Below are positions 16,873 to 25,329 of a DNA stretch of 41,973 bases, in pieces. The notes below the pieces were generated by a model. It was not told the origin of the DNA. It did no database searches and was given only the letters and a program-made list of their open reading frames with translations. Source of the stretch: Bradyrhizobium valentinum (GTDB taxonomy: Bacteria > Pseudomonadota > Alphaproteobacteria > Rhizobiales > Xanthobacteraceae); NCBI RefSeq assembly GCF_001440405.1, contig NZ_LLXX01000096.1, forward strand, positions 1-41,973, read 5' to 3'. Made by a program: the position numbers and the translations under genes. Within the stretch, counting starts at the first letter, position 1. Each line of letters begins with the position of its first letter.

Positions 16873-18417
16873 ATGCTCGGACGCATCTTCACCGTCGGCG
16901 GTTACACGCTGCTTTCGCGGCTGACCGGTTTCGCGCGCGACATCATGCTCGCCGCCATACTCGGCGCCGGGCCTGTCGCCGATGCGTTTTTCGTGGCGCT
17001 GCGGCTGCCCAATCATTTTCGCGCGATCTTCGCCGAAGGCGCCTTCAACGCCGCCTTCGTGCCGGCCTATGCGCATCTGCACGGCAAGGGTGAAGCGTCG
17101 GCGCGGCTGTTCGCCGACCGCGTCTTCACGCTGCTGTTTGCCGTCCAGGTGATCCTGCTCGTTGTTGCCTGGGTGTTCATGCCGGAGGTGATCGCCATTC
17201 TCGCGCCGGGATTCAAGGACGATCCGGCGCGCGGCGAACTTGCGATCTCGCTGACGCGGATCACATTTCCGTATTTGCTGTTGATCACGCTGGTGACGCT
17301 GTACGGCGGCATGCTCAACGTGATGCACCGCTTTGCGAGCGCCGCCGCTGCGCCGATCTTTCTTAACCTGTCGATGATGGCGACGCTGGCGCTGGCCGCG
17401 TTCTTTCCGGGCGCGGGCTACGCCGCCGCATGGGGCGTCCTGCTCGCCGGCATCCTTGAATTCCTGCTGCTGGCCGGCGACGCGGCCAAGACCGGCATTC
17501 TGCCGAAATTCGCTTTCGTCAAATTCGACGAAGACGTGCGCGCGTTTTTTCGGGCGCTCGGGCCTGCGACCATCGGCTCGATGGGAACTCAGATTGCAAT
17601 GTTTGCCGATACCATCATCGCCACTTTTCTGGCGGCCGGAGCGCTTTCGGCGCTGTACTACGCCGACCGCCTCTTTCAGTTGCCAATCGGCGTAGTCGGA
17701 ATTGCCATTGGCACCGTACTGCTGCCGGAGATGTCCCGGCGCCTCGCTGCAAATGACGTTACCGGCGCATCCGCCGCGCAGCGACGGGCGTTCGAGTTCT
17801 CGCTGTTGTTTTCAGTGCCCTTCGTCGCCGCCTTCCTGACCGTGCCTGATGTCATCATGCGTGCGATGTTTGCGCGCGGCGCATTCTCGAAGGCGGATGC
17901 CGTGGCCGCGGGCGCCACGCTGGCCGCTTACGCGATCGGACTCATTCCGTTCGTGACCATCCGCAGCGCGGTGGCGACCTTCTATGCCCGTCACGACACC
18001 GCGACGCCGGTCAAGGCGGCACTGACCGGCGTTGCCGTCAACGTGGCGCTGAAGGTCGCATTGATGGGCGCGCTGGCGCAAATCGGCCTGGCGCTTGCCA
18101 CCGCCATCGGAGCCTGGGTCAATCTCTTGCTGGTGCTCTTCTTCGCGGTGCGGGCGGGTTACCTCGAACTCGACCGCGCCTGGATGACATCGCTCGCCAA
18201 GTTCGCGGCGGCCGGTGTCCTGCTCGCCGCCGCGCTTTGGGCCACCGCGCGATTTGCTAGTTTCTACTTCGCGCAAATGCACATCTTCCGCGACGAGACC
18301 TCGCTACTGCTGCTGATCGTGACTGGTGCATTCGTGTACGGTGTCTTGATACTGCTGCTGTTTGGCAGGGGATGGCTATTTGTGCTGCTCCGCGACCGGA
18401 GATCCGGCCGTAATTGA
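16873..18417 (+). CDS. murJ: Lipid II flippase MurJ (MviN)
   Basis: MurJ moves undecaprenyl-pyrophosphate-linked peptidoglycan precursor across the inner membrane. The protein (514 aa) is polytopic, with the family-defining N-terminus LLSRLTGFARDIMLAAILG followed by ADAFFVALRLPNHFRAIFAEGAFNAAF, here given in parts: the RLPN and FAEGAFNAAFVP motifs are at about residues 42-64. ADRLFQLPIGV (about residue 258) and GTVLLPEMSRR follow. Length and the 14-helix pattern are normal. No strong ribosome-binding site is seen before the ATG. Location after the amino-sugar pair does not by itself imply a role as O-antigen flippase; the N-terminal motifs argue for lipid II. Confidence 0.93.
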   Translation: MLGRIFTVGGYTLLSRLTGFARDIMLAAILGAGPVADAFFVALRLPNHFRAIFAEGAFNAAFVPAYAHLHGKGEASARLFADRVFTLLFAVQVILLVVAWVFMPEVIAILAPGFKDDPARGELAISLTRITFPYLLLITLVTLYGGMLNVMHRFASAAAAPIFLNLSMMATLALAAFFPGAGYAAAWGVLLAGILEFLLLAGDAAKTGILPKFAFVKFDEDVRAFFRALGPATIGSMGTQIAMFADTIIATFLAAGALSALYYADRLFQLPIGVVGIAIGTVLLPEMSRRLAANDVTGASAAQRRAFEFSLLFSVPFVAAFLTVPDVIMRAMFARGAFSKADAVAAGATLAAYAIGLIPFVTIRSAVATFYARHDTATPVKAALTGVAVNVALKVALMGALAQIGLALATAIGAWVNLLLVLFFAVRAGYLELDRAWMTSLAKFAAAGVLLAAALWATARFASFYFAQMHIFRDETSLLLLIVTGAFVYGVLILLLFGRGWLFVLLRDRRSGRN

Positions 18418-18584
18418 TTGTAAATAAAAGAAAATTGCAGATACGGCGCGTTGTGGCCGCATTCGGGCATTTTTGCAACAAGTTCCCGAAAAAGTTCCAT
18501 CCCGGCGGATCAGGGCATGATTAGGGTTCCACACCAGCTAGAATACCGCCCAGATTCAACCGATTCATTTTTCGAGGGGCTTCT

Positions 18585-19418
18585 ATGCGTTCTTCACTTT
18601 TCAAGGCAATTGCGGCTTCCGCTCTCGCAGTCATGGCCGCGACTTCCGCCGCATCCGCGGCCGACCTCGCCGCGCGTCCCTACACCAAGGCGCCTGTGAT
18701 CGCGGAGCCTATCTACAATTGGACGGGCTTCTATATTGGCGGCAACGTCGGTTACAGTTGGGGACGGTCTAGCGACACCTCAACGCTTACCAATGGTGCC
18801 GGAACGGTGCTGTTCACCAGCGCTAATCGCGCCAACATGGACGGCGTGATTGGCGGCGGCCAAATCGGTTATAACTGGCAGGTCCAGAACTGGGTGTGGG
18901 GTCTTGAGGCAGACATACAAGCTTCAGACCAGAAGGGAGGCCGGGACTTCCTCTGCCCGACCGCCGTCTGCACGCCCAGCGCGGTACTCCTCGTGGCGCC
19001 GGGGCCAGCCGTTCCGGTCAGCCTGGATCAGAAACTTGAATGGTTCGGCACCGTCCGTGGCCGCGTAGGCGTGCTCGCAACGCCCAGGGTCCTTTTCTAT
19101 GCCACGGGTGGTCTTGCCTATGGTGAGGTCCGCACTGCGGAGACGATCGGCGCCGGGGCATTCGGATTTTCCAGCTCCACCACCAAGGCCGGCTATACCG
19201 TCGGTGCTGGTGTTGAAGGCGTAATCGCCGGCAACTGGACGGCCAAGCTCGAATATCTATATGTCGATCTCGGCAGGGTCTCAGGCTCGTTCGTGACAAC
19301 GATTCCCGCGCTCGGCGGCGGCGTGCTCAGCAGCAATTATAGCTCCCGCGTCACTGACAACATCGTTCGCGTCGGCCTCAACTACAAGTTCAGCGGCCCG
19401 GTGGTCGCGAAGTATTGA
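18585..19418 (+). CDS. Outer-membrane beta-barrel protein (Omp31/RopB-type porin family)
   Basis: The 277-aa protein has a Sec signal peptide ending near AASAADLAARPY (cleavage after about residue 24), then YNWTGFYIGGNVGYSWG, the standard first strand of rhizobial 8-stranded OMPs. Later strands include NWTAKLEYLYVDLG, and the chain ends in GLNYKFSGPVVAKY, an aromatic C-terminus recognised by the BAM machinery. The ATG has GAGGGG upstream. A 167-base gap separates it from murJ and an intrinsic terminator follows, so it is a single-gene unit. Members act as structural or immunodominant envelope proteins; transport specificity cannot be inferred. Confidence 0.9.
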   Translation: MRSSLFKAIAASALAVMAATSAASAADLAARPYTKAPVIAEPIYNWTGFYIGGNVGYSWGRSSDTSTLTNGAGTVLFTSANRANMDGVIGGGQIGYNWQVQNWVWGLEADIQASDQKGGRDFLCPTAVCTPSAVLLVAPGPAVPVSLDQKLEWFGTVRGRVGVLATPRVLFYATGGLAYGEVRTAETIGAGAFGFSSSTTKAGYTVGAGVEGVIAGNWTAKLEYLYVDLGRVSGSFVTTIPALGGGVLSSNYSSRVTDNIVRVGLNYKFSGPVVAKY

Positions 19419-19446
19419 TTTCGGCGTTACCTTCCTCCCTCAAATT

Positions 19447-19474
19447 AAAGCCCCGGCATCGCCCGGGGCTTTTT
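19447..19474 (+). terminator. Rho-independent terminator of the OMP gene
   Basis: A 10-bp perfect stem, AAAGCCCCGG with CCGGGGCTTT, closes a 6-base loop (19457-19462) and runs into a T tract. It lies 28 bases after the OMP stop codon. The A run on the left side means it may also work on the other strand. Confidence 0.92.
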
Positions 19475-19546
19475 GTTGTGCAAGCGCGAAAAGGATTGCG
19501 CTAGGCGGCGATTCCGTTGCGCCGATGCCATGGCGAGTCAGGCGAA

Positions 19547-19642
19547 AGCGGTTTGCGCTGACGCGCGAACCGCTGCAATATGGAACGCTTCTAGAGCATG
19601 ACCCGGAAAAGTGGGTACCGGTTTTCCGAAAGGGTCATGCTC
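19547..19642. repeat. Dispersed palindromic element, copy A
   Basis: Two adjoining inverted repeats are visible. The first pairs AGCGGTTTGCGC (19547-19558) with GCGCGAACCGCT (19563-19574), with one mismatch. The second pairs GAGCATGACCC-GGAAAA (19594-19610) with TTTTCC (19622-19627) and GGGTCATGCTC (19632-19642). The second arm set resembles the common Bradyrhizobium/Rhodopseudomonas intergenic palindrome that begins GAGCATGATC. A related copy lies at 22588-22663. It could form a strong RNA hairpin 70 bases ahead of the molybdenum-enzyme gene. Confidence 0.75.
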
Positions 19643-19710
19643 AAACAAAAAGATGGGGCGGATGACGGTTCGAAGAGGCGTCATCGTGCTCCAGAACAAT
19701 TGGAGATACG

Positions 19711-22020
19711 ATGGCAGCTCCCATCAAGTTCGGCGTCGGTCAAAGCGTTCTTCGCAAGGAAGACGACGCGCTCATTCGCGGCAGGGGCCGCTATACCGAC
19801 GACCATTCGCCGTCGCCTGCGATGCACGCGCTGATGCTGCGCTCGCCGCATGCGCACGCGAAATTCACCATCAACGTCACCAAGGCCCGCGGGATGCCGG
19901 GCGTGTCGCTGATTCTGACCGCAGCGGAGGTTGGTGATCTCGGCGATCTGCCGTGCTTGTTCAACCTGGAAGTGGATCCGTTCACCGGCCCGCCCTATCC
20001 GATTCTGGCCAAAGACGAGGTTCGCCATGTCGGCGACGCCATCGCCTTCGTCGTCGCCGATACGATCGATCAGGCCCGCGACGCGATCGAGGCGATCGAA
20101 GTGAAGTGGACGCCGCTTCCTTCGGTGGTCGGCGTCGTCAACGCCGTCAAGCCGGGGGCGCCGCAGGTCTGGCCCGACAAGCCCGGCAACGTGCTGTTCG
20201 ATGTCTCGATCGGCGATAAGAAGGCGGCTGAGGCCGCCTTTGCCAAGGCGCATGCGATCGCCGAAGTATCGATCGTCAACCCGCGCGTCATCACCAACTT
20301 CATGGAAACCCGCGCCGCGGTCGCCGAATACGACGCCAAGCGCGATCATCTGACGCTGACTATCGGCAGCCAGGGCAGTCATCGCCTGCGCGAAATCCTG
20401 TGTGGCATCGTGCTGAAGATTCCCATGGAAAAGATGCGGGTGATCTGCCCTGACGTCGGCGGCGGCTTCGGCACGAAGCTGTTTCCCTATCGCGAATACG
20501 CACTGATTTCGGTTGCCGCGAAAAAGCTGCGCAAGACCATCAAATGGACCGCCGACCGCTCTGATCACTTCATGGGCGACGCGCAGGGGCGCGACAACGT
20601 CACGACCGCGAAGATGGCGCTGGCCGAAGACGGCAAGTTCTTAGGGATGGACGTCGACCTGATGGGCGACATGGGCGCCTATCTCTCGACCTTCGGGCCC
20701 TATATCCCGCATGGCGGTGCCGGCATGCTGCCTGGGCTCTACGACATTCAGGCCTTCCACTGCCGCGTCCGCACCGTGTTCACCAACACCGTACCGGTCG
20801 ACGCCTATCGCGGCGCCGGGCGCCCCGAAGCGGCCTATGTGGTCGAACGTCTGGTCGACGCCGCCGCGCGAAAACTTGGGCTGACGCCGGATGCGATCCG
20901 GCGCAAGAATTTCATTCCGCCGAAGGCGATGCCCTACAAGACCGCAACCGGAAAGATCTATGATTCCGGGGATTTCACCGCGCATATGAAACGCGCGATG
21001 GAAGTCGCCAACTGGAAGGAGTTTCCCAAGCGCGCCAAGGCGGCGAAGAAGGCCGGCCTGGTGCGCGGCATCGGCATGTCCTGTTATGTCGAAGTCTGCG
21101 GCACAATGGGTGAGGAGACCGCCAACGTCGCGCTCGACCCCAATGGCGACATCAGCATCCTGATCGGCACCCAGTCGAGCGGGCAGGGCCACCAGACGGC
21201 TTACGCGCAATTGGTCGCCGAGCAGTTCGGCGTGCCGCCGGAGCGCATTCACGTCCTGCAGGGCGACACTGATAAGATCGCCACCGGGCTCGGCACCGGC
21301 GGCTCGGCGTCGATCCCGACCGGCGGCGTCAGCGTCGAGCGCGCCACTCGCGAGCTCGGCACCAAGCTGAAGGAAATCGCGGCCGAAGCGCTGGAGACCA
21401 GCGCCGGCGACCTCGAGATCAGCAATGGCGTCGTGCGCATCGCCGGCACCGATCGCTCGATCAGCTTTGCCGACCTCGCGAAGCGCCCGGGCGTCGATCC
21501 CTCGAAACTGAATGCGAGCGCGACCTTCGCCCAGGCCGACGGCACCTATCCGAACGGCACGCATCTCGCCGAAGTCGAGATCGATCCCGCAACCGGCATC
21601 ATCAGAATCGTCAACTATGTCATCGTCGATGATTTCGGCGTGACGCTCAATCCGCTGCTGCTCGCCGGCCAGGTGCATGGCGGTGCGATGCAGGGGATCG
21701 GTCAGGCCTTGATGGAGCAGGCGGTCTACAGCTCAACCGACGGCCAGCTCGTCACCGGCACCTTCATGGACTATGCGGTGCCGCGTGCGTCCGACGGCCC
21801 GTCATTCCATTTCGAAACGCACAACGTGCCGTGCACGACCAATCCGCTCGGCGTCAAGGGAGCAGGCGAGGCCGGCGCGATCGGCTCCTGTCCTGCGGTG
21901 GTCAACGCGATCATCGAAGGGCTGTGGCGCGAATACAAGATCGATCACATCGATATGCCGGCGACGGCCGAGCGGGTCTGGATCGCGATCCGCGAGGCGC
22001 AGAAGCGGCATAACCTCTGA
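19711..22020 (+). CDS. Orphan molybdopterin-binding large subunit, xanthine dehydrogenase/CO dehydrogenase (CoxL form II-like) family
   Basis: The 769-aa protein has the ald_Xan_dh_C domain near the N-terminus (GQSVLRKEDDALIRGRGRY, HAHAKF) followed by the molybdopterin-cytosine-dinucleotide-binding domain. Signatures include GGGFGTK (about residue 250), DAYRGAGRPEAAY (about 366, the AYRGAGR loop of form II enzymes, not the AYRCSFR loop of true CO dehydrogenase), GTQSSGQGHQTAYAQ (about 486) and GVKGAGEAGAIGS (about 713) with the catalytic Glu. It should be a molybdenum hydroxylase of unknown substrate. No 2Fe-2S or FAD subunit gene is adjacent, which is unusual. The ATG has GGAGAT upstream. 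Confidence 0.9.
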   Translation: MAAPIKFGVGQSVLRKEDDALIRGRGRYTDDHSPSPAMHALMLRSPHAHAKFTINVTKARGMPGVSLILTAAEVGDLGDLPCLFNLEVDPFTGPPYPILAKDEVRHVGDAIAFVVADTIDQARDAIEAIEVKWTPLPSVVGVVNAVKPGAPQVWPDKPGNVLFDVSIGDKKAAEAAFAKAHAIAEVSIVNPRVITNFMETRAAVAEYDAKRDHLTLTIGSQGSHRLREILCGIVLKIPMEKMRVICPDVGGGFGTKLFPYREYALISVAAKKLRKTIKWTADRSDHFMGDAQGRDNVTTAKMALAEDGKFLGMDVDLMGDMGAYLSTFGPYIPHGGAGMLPGLYDIQAFHCRVRTVFTNTVPVDAYRGAGRPEAAYVVERLVDAAARKLGLTPDAIRRKNFIPPKAMPYKTATGKIYDSGDFTAHMKRAMEVANWKEFPKRAKAAKKAGLVRGIGMSCYVEVCGTMGEETANVALDPNGDISILIGTQSSGQGHQTAYAQLVAEQFGVPPERIHVLQGDTDKIATGLGTGGSASIPTGGVSVERATRELGTKLKEIAAEALETSAGDLEISNGVVRIAGTDRSISFADLAKRPGVDPSKLNASATFAQADGTYPNGTHLAEVEIDPATGIIRIVNYVIVDDFGVTLNPLLLAGQVHGGAMQGIGQALMEQAVYSSTDGQLVTGTFMDYAVPRASDGPSFHFETHNVPCTTNPLGVKGAGEAGAIGSCPAVVNAIIEGLWREYKIDHIDMPATAERVWIAIREAQKRHNL

Positions 22021-22125
22021 TATTTTGTCGCACGCGGAATGATGCGGCGCCTGCGGTGTTTACAAACAGTCGGTCCGCACCACCTTTGGGGCCGGTACAA
22101 ACCCGAATTGAAGGGGATTTAGCCA

Positions 22126-22572
22126 ATGAAGCGGATCGTCGTCGTCATAGCTGTACTTGCATTCAGTGCCGGTGCGGTTGTTGCACAGCAGGATCAGGTC
22201 AAGCGGACCCAGGCCATGATGAAGGACAATGGCAAGAACGCCGGCGCGTTGTCGGCGATGGTCAAGGGCGATAAGCCCTACGACCAGTCGACTGTCAATG
22301 CCGCGCTGGCCCAGTTCGAAGACACCGCCAAGAGCCTTCCGACGCTGTTCCCCGAGAGCATGAAAGGTATCAAGCTGGAGGGTGATTACGATCCCTCGCC
22401 GAAAATCTGGGAAGACAAGGCCGGCTTCGAGTCCCAAATTAAGAGCTTCGCCAAAGTCGTCGCCGATGCCAAAGGCAAGGTCAAGAATCTCGACACGCTA
22501 AAGGCGGAACTGCCTGTCATCGGCAAGCAGTGCGGTGCCTGCCACGAGACATACCGGATCAAGAAGGGCTGA
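22126..22572 (+). CDS. Cytochrome c' (class II c-type cytochrome)
   Basis: This 148-aa periplasmic protein has a signal peptide (VVVIAVLAFSAGAVVAQQ, cleaved near residue 22), a helical body and a C-terminal haem motif CGACHETYR at about residues 136-144. A haem site near the C-terminus is diagnostic of class II cytochromes, which bind NO or CO or handle redox stress. It lies 105 bases after the molybdenum large subunit on the same strand, but that gap and the lack of an RBS-proximal overlap leave co-transcription open. A palindrome and a perfect terminator follow. Confidence 0.9.
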   Translation: MKRIVVVIAVLAFSAGAVVAQQDQVKRTQAMMKDNGKNAGALSAMVKGDKPYDQSTVNAALAQFEDTAKSLPTLFPESMKGIKLEGDYDPSPKIWEDKAGFESQIKSFAKVVADAKGKVKNLDTLKAELPVIGKQCGACHETYRIKKG

Positions 22573-22587
22573 TCGCATTCAAACTTT

Positions 22588-22663
22588 GAGCATGATCTCC
22601 GCGCAAACGCGTTCCGCGTTTGTCGCGAGGGAAAACCGCTACACATTTTTCCGGATCACGCTC
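22588..22663. repeat. Dispersed palindromic element, copy B
   Basis: GAGCATGATC (22588-22597) pairs with GGATCACGCTC near 22653-22663, with one mismatch. Between them are the inner inverted repeat AAACGCG-TTC-CGCGTTT (about 22605-22621) and the GGAAAACCGCT/TTTTCCGG blocks also found in copy A. It lies 15 bases after the cytochrome c' stop codon and just before a terminator. Confidence 0.72.
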
Positions 22664-22672
22664 TGGTCTCAA

Positions 22673-22708
22673 AAAAGGGGCGGACGCCGCGAAGCGTCCG
22701 CCCCTTTT
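22673..22708. terminator. Bidirectional intrinsic terminator between convergent genes
   Basis: A perfect 15-bp stem pairs AAAAGGGGCGGACGC (22673-22687) with GCGTCCGCCCCTTTT (22694-22708) around a 6-base loop. It has A residues on its left and T residues on its right, so it can serve both the cytochrome c' gene on the plus strand and the CHRD gene on the minus strand. Confidence 0.95.
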
Positions 22709-22783
22709 GTTAGCCTTTTCTTGTTTTTGTTTACTCGTGTTCGAACTTACCTACTTCGTCACCAAATTTATTGGCGACTTGAT

Positions 22784-23206
22784 TTATTTGGTTACCTGGC
22801 CGCGGATTTCGCCGCCCGGATTGGCTGCGGTGTGAATGTTGACGTAGTACTTGCCGGCCACAAGGTCTGCGGCCTGCGCATCGGTCAGCGTCGCGCTGCC
22901 TTCGACCGGGCTCGACGCCGCATTGGGAATGGCGACCGCAACACCGGCATTCTTGCCGGCTTCGGCGGGACCGTGGAAATGTGCGGCGGTCGCTGGGCCG
23001 GACAGGCCGGAATAGCTCAGCTTCCAGCTCAGCTTCTTGCTGGCGGGATCGTAGTCTATGTCGGCGGTGCCCGTGGCCGCGCTGGTGTTGGGCGGCACCT
23101 GGGACTTGCCGTCGAGCGTCGCCTTCATCTTGTCGGCAGACGCGGGCCCTGCAAACGCAATCGCTGCCCCCAGCGCAAGCGTGACAAGCATGGTCTTGTT
23201 CGACAT
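22784..23206 (-). CDS. CHRD-domain secreted protein
   Basis: The 140-aa protein has a Sec signal peptide ending at AGPASADKMK (about residue 26), followed by one CHRD domain, named from chordin. Recognisable parts are LDGKSQVPPN, GTADIDYD, AAHFHGPAEAGKNAG and YYVNIHTAANPGGEIRGQV, which are the core CHRD features. A start at 23206 is chosen because GGGAGG lies 8 bases upstream; a longer frame to 23230 lacks that support. Bacterial CHRD proteins are periplasmic or outer-membrane associated and their role is not known. It is transcribed towards the shared terminator. Confidence 0.9.
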   Translation of the reverse strand: MSNKTMLVTLALGAAIAFAGPASADKMKATLDGKSQVPPNTSAATGTADIDYDPASKKLSWKLSYSGLSGPATAAHFHGPAEAGKNAGVAVAIPNAASSPVEGSATLTDAQAADLVAGKYYVNIHTAANPGGEIRGQVTK

Positions 23207-23373
23207 GGTGTTCCTCCCTGTTGACGTCAAACGGAAGCGTCAGCCTCAAAACAATGATTTTCCGGATTTATTCCTGAAACGCCACCAAACGCCTCGAAAT
23301 TTCGTGCAAGCCTATGGCGCAAAGTGCGTCCATACTGGTTATTGAATTTAGACGCGTGACGACGGATCGGTGA

Positions 23374-24312
23374 ATGCTGCGACGAATTCTCCTTGGCTTG
23401 ATTTTTGTCGGCGTCGCCGGCGCTGGCATCTTCTGGTGGCTGACAGTCCCGGCGGCCGTTGCCCCGGCCTCGCTTTCTCCCCGCACGCCGAACCTTGCCA
23501 ATGGCCTCACAACGTTCAACGCCGGGGGCTGCTCCTCCTGCCATGCCGTTCCCAACCAGCCCGACCGCCTGAAGCTGGGCGGCGGACTTGCAATGCCGTC
23601 GCCATTCGGGACGTTTTACGTCCCTAACATCTCGTCCGATCCCACTTACGGTATTGGCCGGTGGAGCGAGGCGGATTTCGTGACGGCGGTACTCAAGGGG
23701 ACTTCACCGGACGGCCAGCATTATTTCCCGGCCTTTCCATATTCGTCCTACCAGCATGCGACGGTCGAGGACGTCCGTGACCTCTTTGCCTACCTGAAGA
23801 CGCTTGCGCCGGTGGCCGGCAGGCCGCGCGACCACGACGTGCCGTTTCCATTCAATATCCGCCGCAATGTCGGCGTCTGGAAATGGCTGTTCATGGACGG
23901 CAAGCCTTACACGGCGGACGCTTCACGTTCGGCGTCATGGAATCGCGGCGCCTATCTCGTCAATGGTATGGGCCATTGCGCCGAGTGCCACAGCCCGCGC
24001 AACTTCCTCGCCGGTATCGTCCAGGCGCAACGCTTCGCAGGTGGGCCCAATCCGGAGGGCGAGGGCTGGGTGCCCAACATTACTCAGAAGAGATTGGCCG
24101 AGTGGAGCGCGAAAGACATCGACTACTTCCTCGAAACCGGGCAAACGCCGGATGGCGACACCGCCGGTGGATCGATGGCGCGCGTCATCAGGAACACGTC
24201 GCAATTGCCGCCGGAGGATCGCGCCGCTATCGCTGAATATGTGAAGTCGTTGCCAGCGGTCGAGGGACCACCACGGCCGCCGAAGAAGGCAAAGGACGAT
24301 CAAAAGTCTTGA
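23374..24312 (+). CDS. Membrane-anchored diheme cytochrome c
   Basis: The 312-aa protein has an uncleaved or cleaved N-terminal hydrophobic segment (LLGLIFVGVAGAGIFWWL) and two class I haem sites, CSSCH at about residues 52-56 and CAECH at about 202-206, each in its own cytochrome c domain. Sequences such as PNISSDPTYGIGRW, DFVTAVLKGTSPDG and PEDRAAIAEYVKSLP match the cytochrome subunits that take electrons from periplasmic or membrane dehydrogenases (alcohol or gluconate dehydrogenase type). No such dehydrogenase is adjacent. It is divergent from the CHRD gene and could be an acceptor for the molybdenum enzyme, but that is only proximity. Confidence 0.9.
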   Translation: MLRRILLGLIFVGVAGAGIFWWLTVPAAVAPASLSPRTPNLANGLTTFNAGGCSSCHAVPNQPDRLKLGGGLAMPSPFGTFYVPNISSDPTYGIGRWSEADFVTAVLKGTSPDGQHYFPAFPYSSYQHATVEDVRDLFAYLKTLAPVAGRPRDHDVPFPFNIRRNVGVWKWLFMDGKPYTADASRSASWNRGAYLVNGMGHCAECHSPRNFLAGIVQAQRFAGGPNPEGEGWVPNITQKRLAEWSAKDIDYFLETGQTPDGDTAGGSMARVIRNTSQLPPEDRAAIAEYVKSLPAVEGPPRPPKKAKDDQKS

Positions 24313-24336
24313 TGGAAAGCGTGACTTCGCGCGTCG

Positions 24337-25140
24337 TCAGTTAGTCAAGGCGGCGGTGATCGGCTCACGCCTTTCCGGCAATGTCGGCACGATCGTCAAC
24401 GGCTTGCGCGGCACGGGCGGCGCGGCGGTTTTGGTCCGTTTCAAATCAGTGGGGCGCTTGGTCGAAGCGATGTCAGCTTGCGGCCGATCGAAATCGCCGA
24501 TCCGGTACAGCACGACGCCGCGATCTAAATAGGCCGCTGCGAAGCGCGGATAGTATTGAACCCCCAAATTGTACGTGACGAAGCCCGGGACAGGCTCGAA
24601 GCGGCCGATTGGCGCGGCGTTGGCTTCCTTCGCGGCGGGCGCTGGGGCGGCCATTGTGACCGCTGCGCCGGTTGAAACCTCTCCCTCGCGCTGGAGGCGC
24701 GGTTCGTCCTGCGCCGGAGCCCCGGGCTGCAGCGCGGCAACCTCCAGTGCTCCGCCGGCGGTTCTGTCGGTCACCATTTCCGCCGCTCCCGGCGGTTTTG
24801 AAAACAGTCCGAACAGGGTGTAGCCGCCCACCAGCACCGCCGAAATGATCGTTGCCGCCATCGTGTTGGAGGCGGCCTTTCGCATGGTCTCGTAGGTGCG
24901 GGTCGCCGGCGTCGCCGGAGGCTGCAGCGCGATGGCGAGCAAATGATCGTAGGTCGCGCGCTGCTCGGTATCGGTCAGGATGTCATAGGCACGCATCAGC
25001 TCCCTGAACCTCAGGGCAGCATCGGGATTGTCAGGGTTCATATCCGGATGCGTAGCCTTCGCGGCCTTGCGGAAGGCAGTCCGCAATCCCTCGGCGTCAT
25101 CACTCGGAAGCGCTCCGAGCAGATCGTACAGCGTCCCCAT
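24337..25140 (-). CDS. J-domain (DnaJ-like) membrane protein
   Basis: The 267-aa protein opens with a J-domain (about residues 3-66) carrying the HPD motif at 31-33 in KATHPDMNPDNPDAALRF, so it should stimulate an Hsp70 ATPase. One membrane helix follows (about 92-111, TMAATIISAVLVGGYTLFGLF). The remaining part is Ala/Pro-rich and then holds a short helical repeat, YYPRFAAAYLDRGVVLYRIG, that looks like a single TPR unit. There is no Gly/Phe region or zinc-finger domain, so it is a type III (DnaJC-like) co-chaperone. Its gene converges with the diheme cytochrome gene, 24 bases apart. Confidence 0.85.
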   Translation of the reverse strand: MGTLYDLLGALPSDDAEGLRTAFRKAAKATHPDMNPDNPDAALRFRELMRAYDILTDTEQRATYDHLLAIALQPPATPATRTYETMRKAASNTMAATIISAVLVGGYTLFGLFSKPPGAAEMVTDRTAGGALEVAALQPGAPAQDEPRLQREGEVSTGAAVTMAAPAPAAKEANAAPIGRFEPVPGFVTYNLGVQYYPRFAAAYLDRGVVLYRIGDFDRPQADIASTKRPTDLKRTKTAAPPVPRKPLTIVPTLPERREPITAALTN

Positions 25141-25329
25141 TGGTGGTACTCGCGACTGTTTCCCCCTCGGAAGGTCTCCCCGCCGCGGAGCTTCCGATTG
25201 ACGACGCTTAAGCTAATGAAAAACTTCAAGGCGGTAGGATGATGCTCTGATGGCAAAAGCATGCCATTGAGATCCGTCGTTAACCATATGTTGCCACGAA
25301 GCTATTCGACCTAGCCTAGCAGGGGGACG

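Noticed and set aside
15445..17328. 627-codon minus-strand frame
   Set aside because: It is antisense to the aminotransferase and neighbouring genes, which have strong family motifs on the plus strand.
22535..23224. 229-codon plus-strand frame across the terminator
   Set aside because: It runs through a perfect terminator and is antisense to the CHRD gene.
25280..25287. TTAACCAT, a CtrA half-site-like string upstream of the J-domain gene
   Set aside because: A single 8-base match 140 bases from the start, with no second half-site, is expected by chance.
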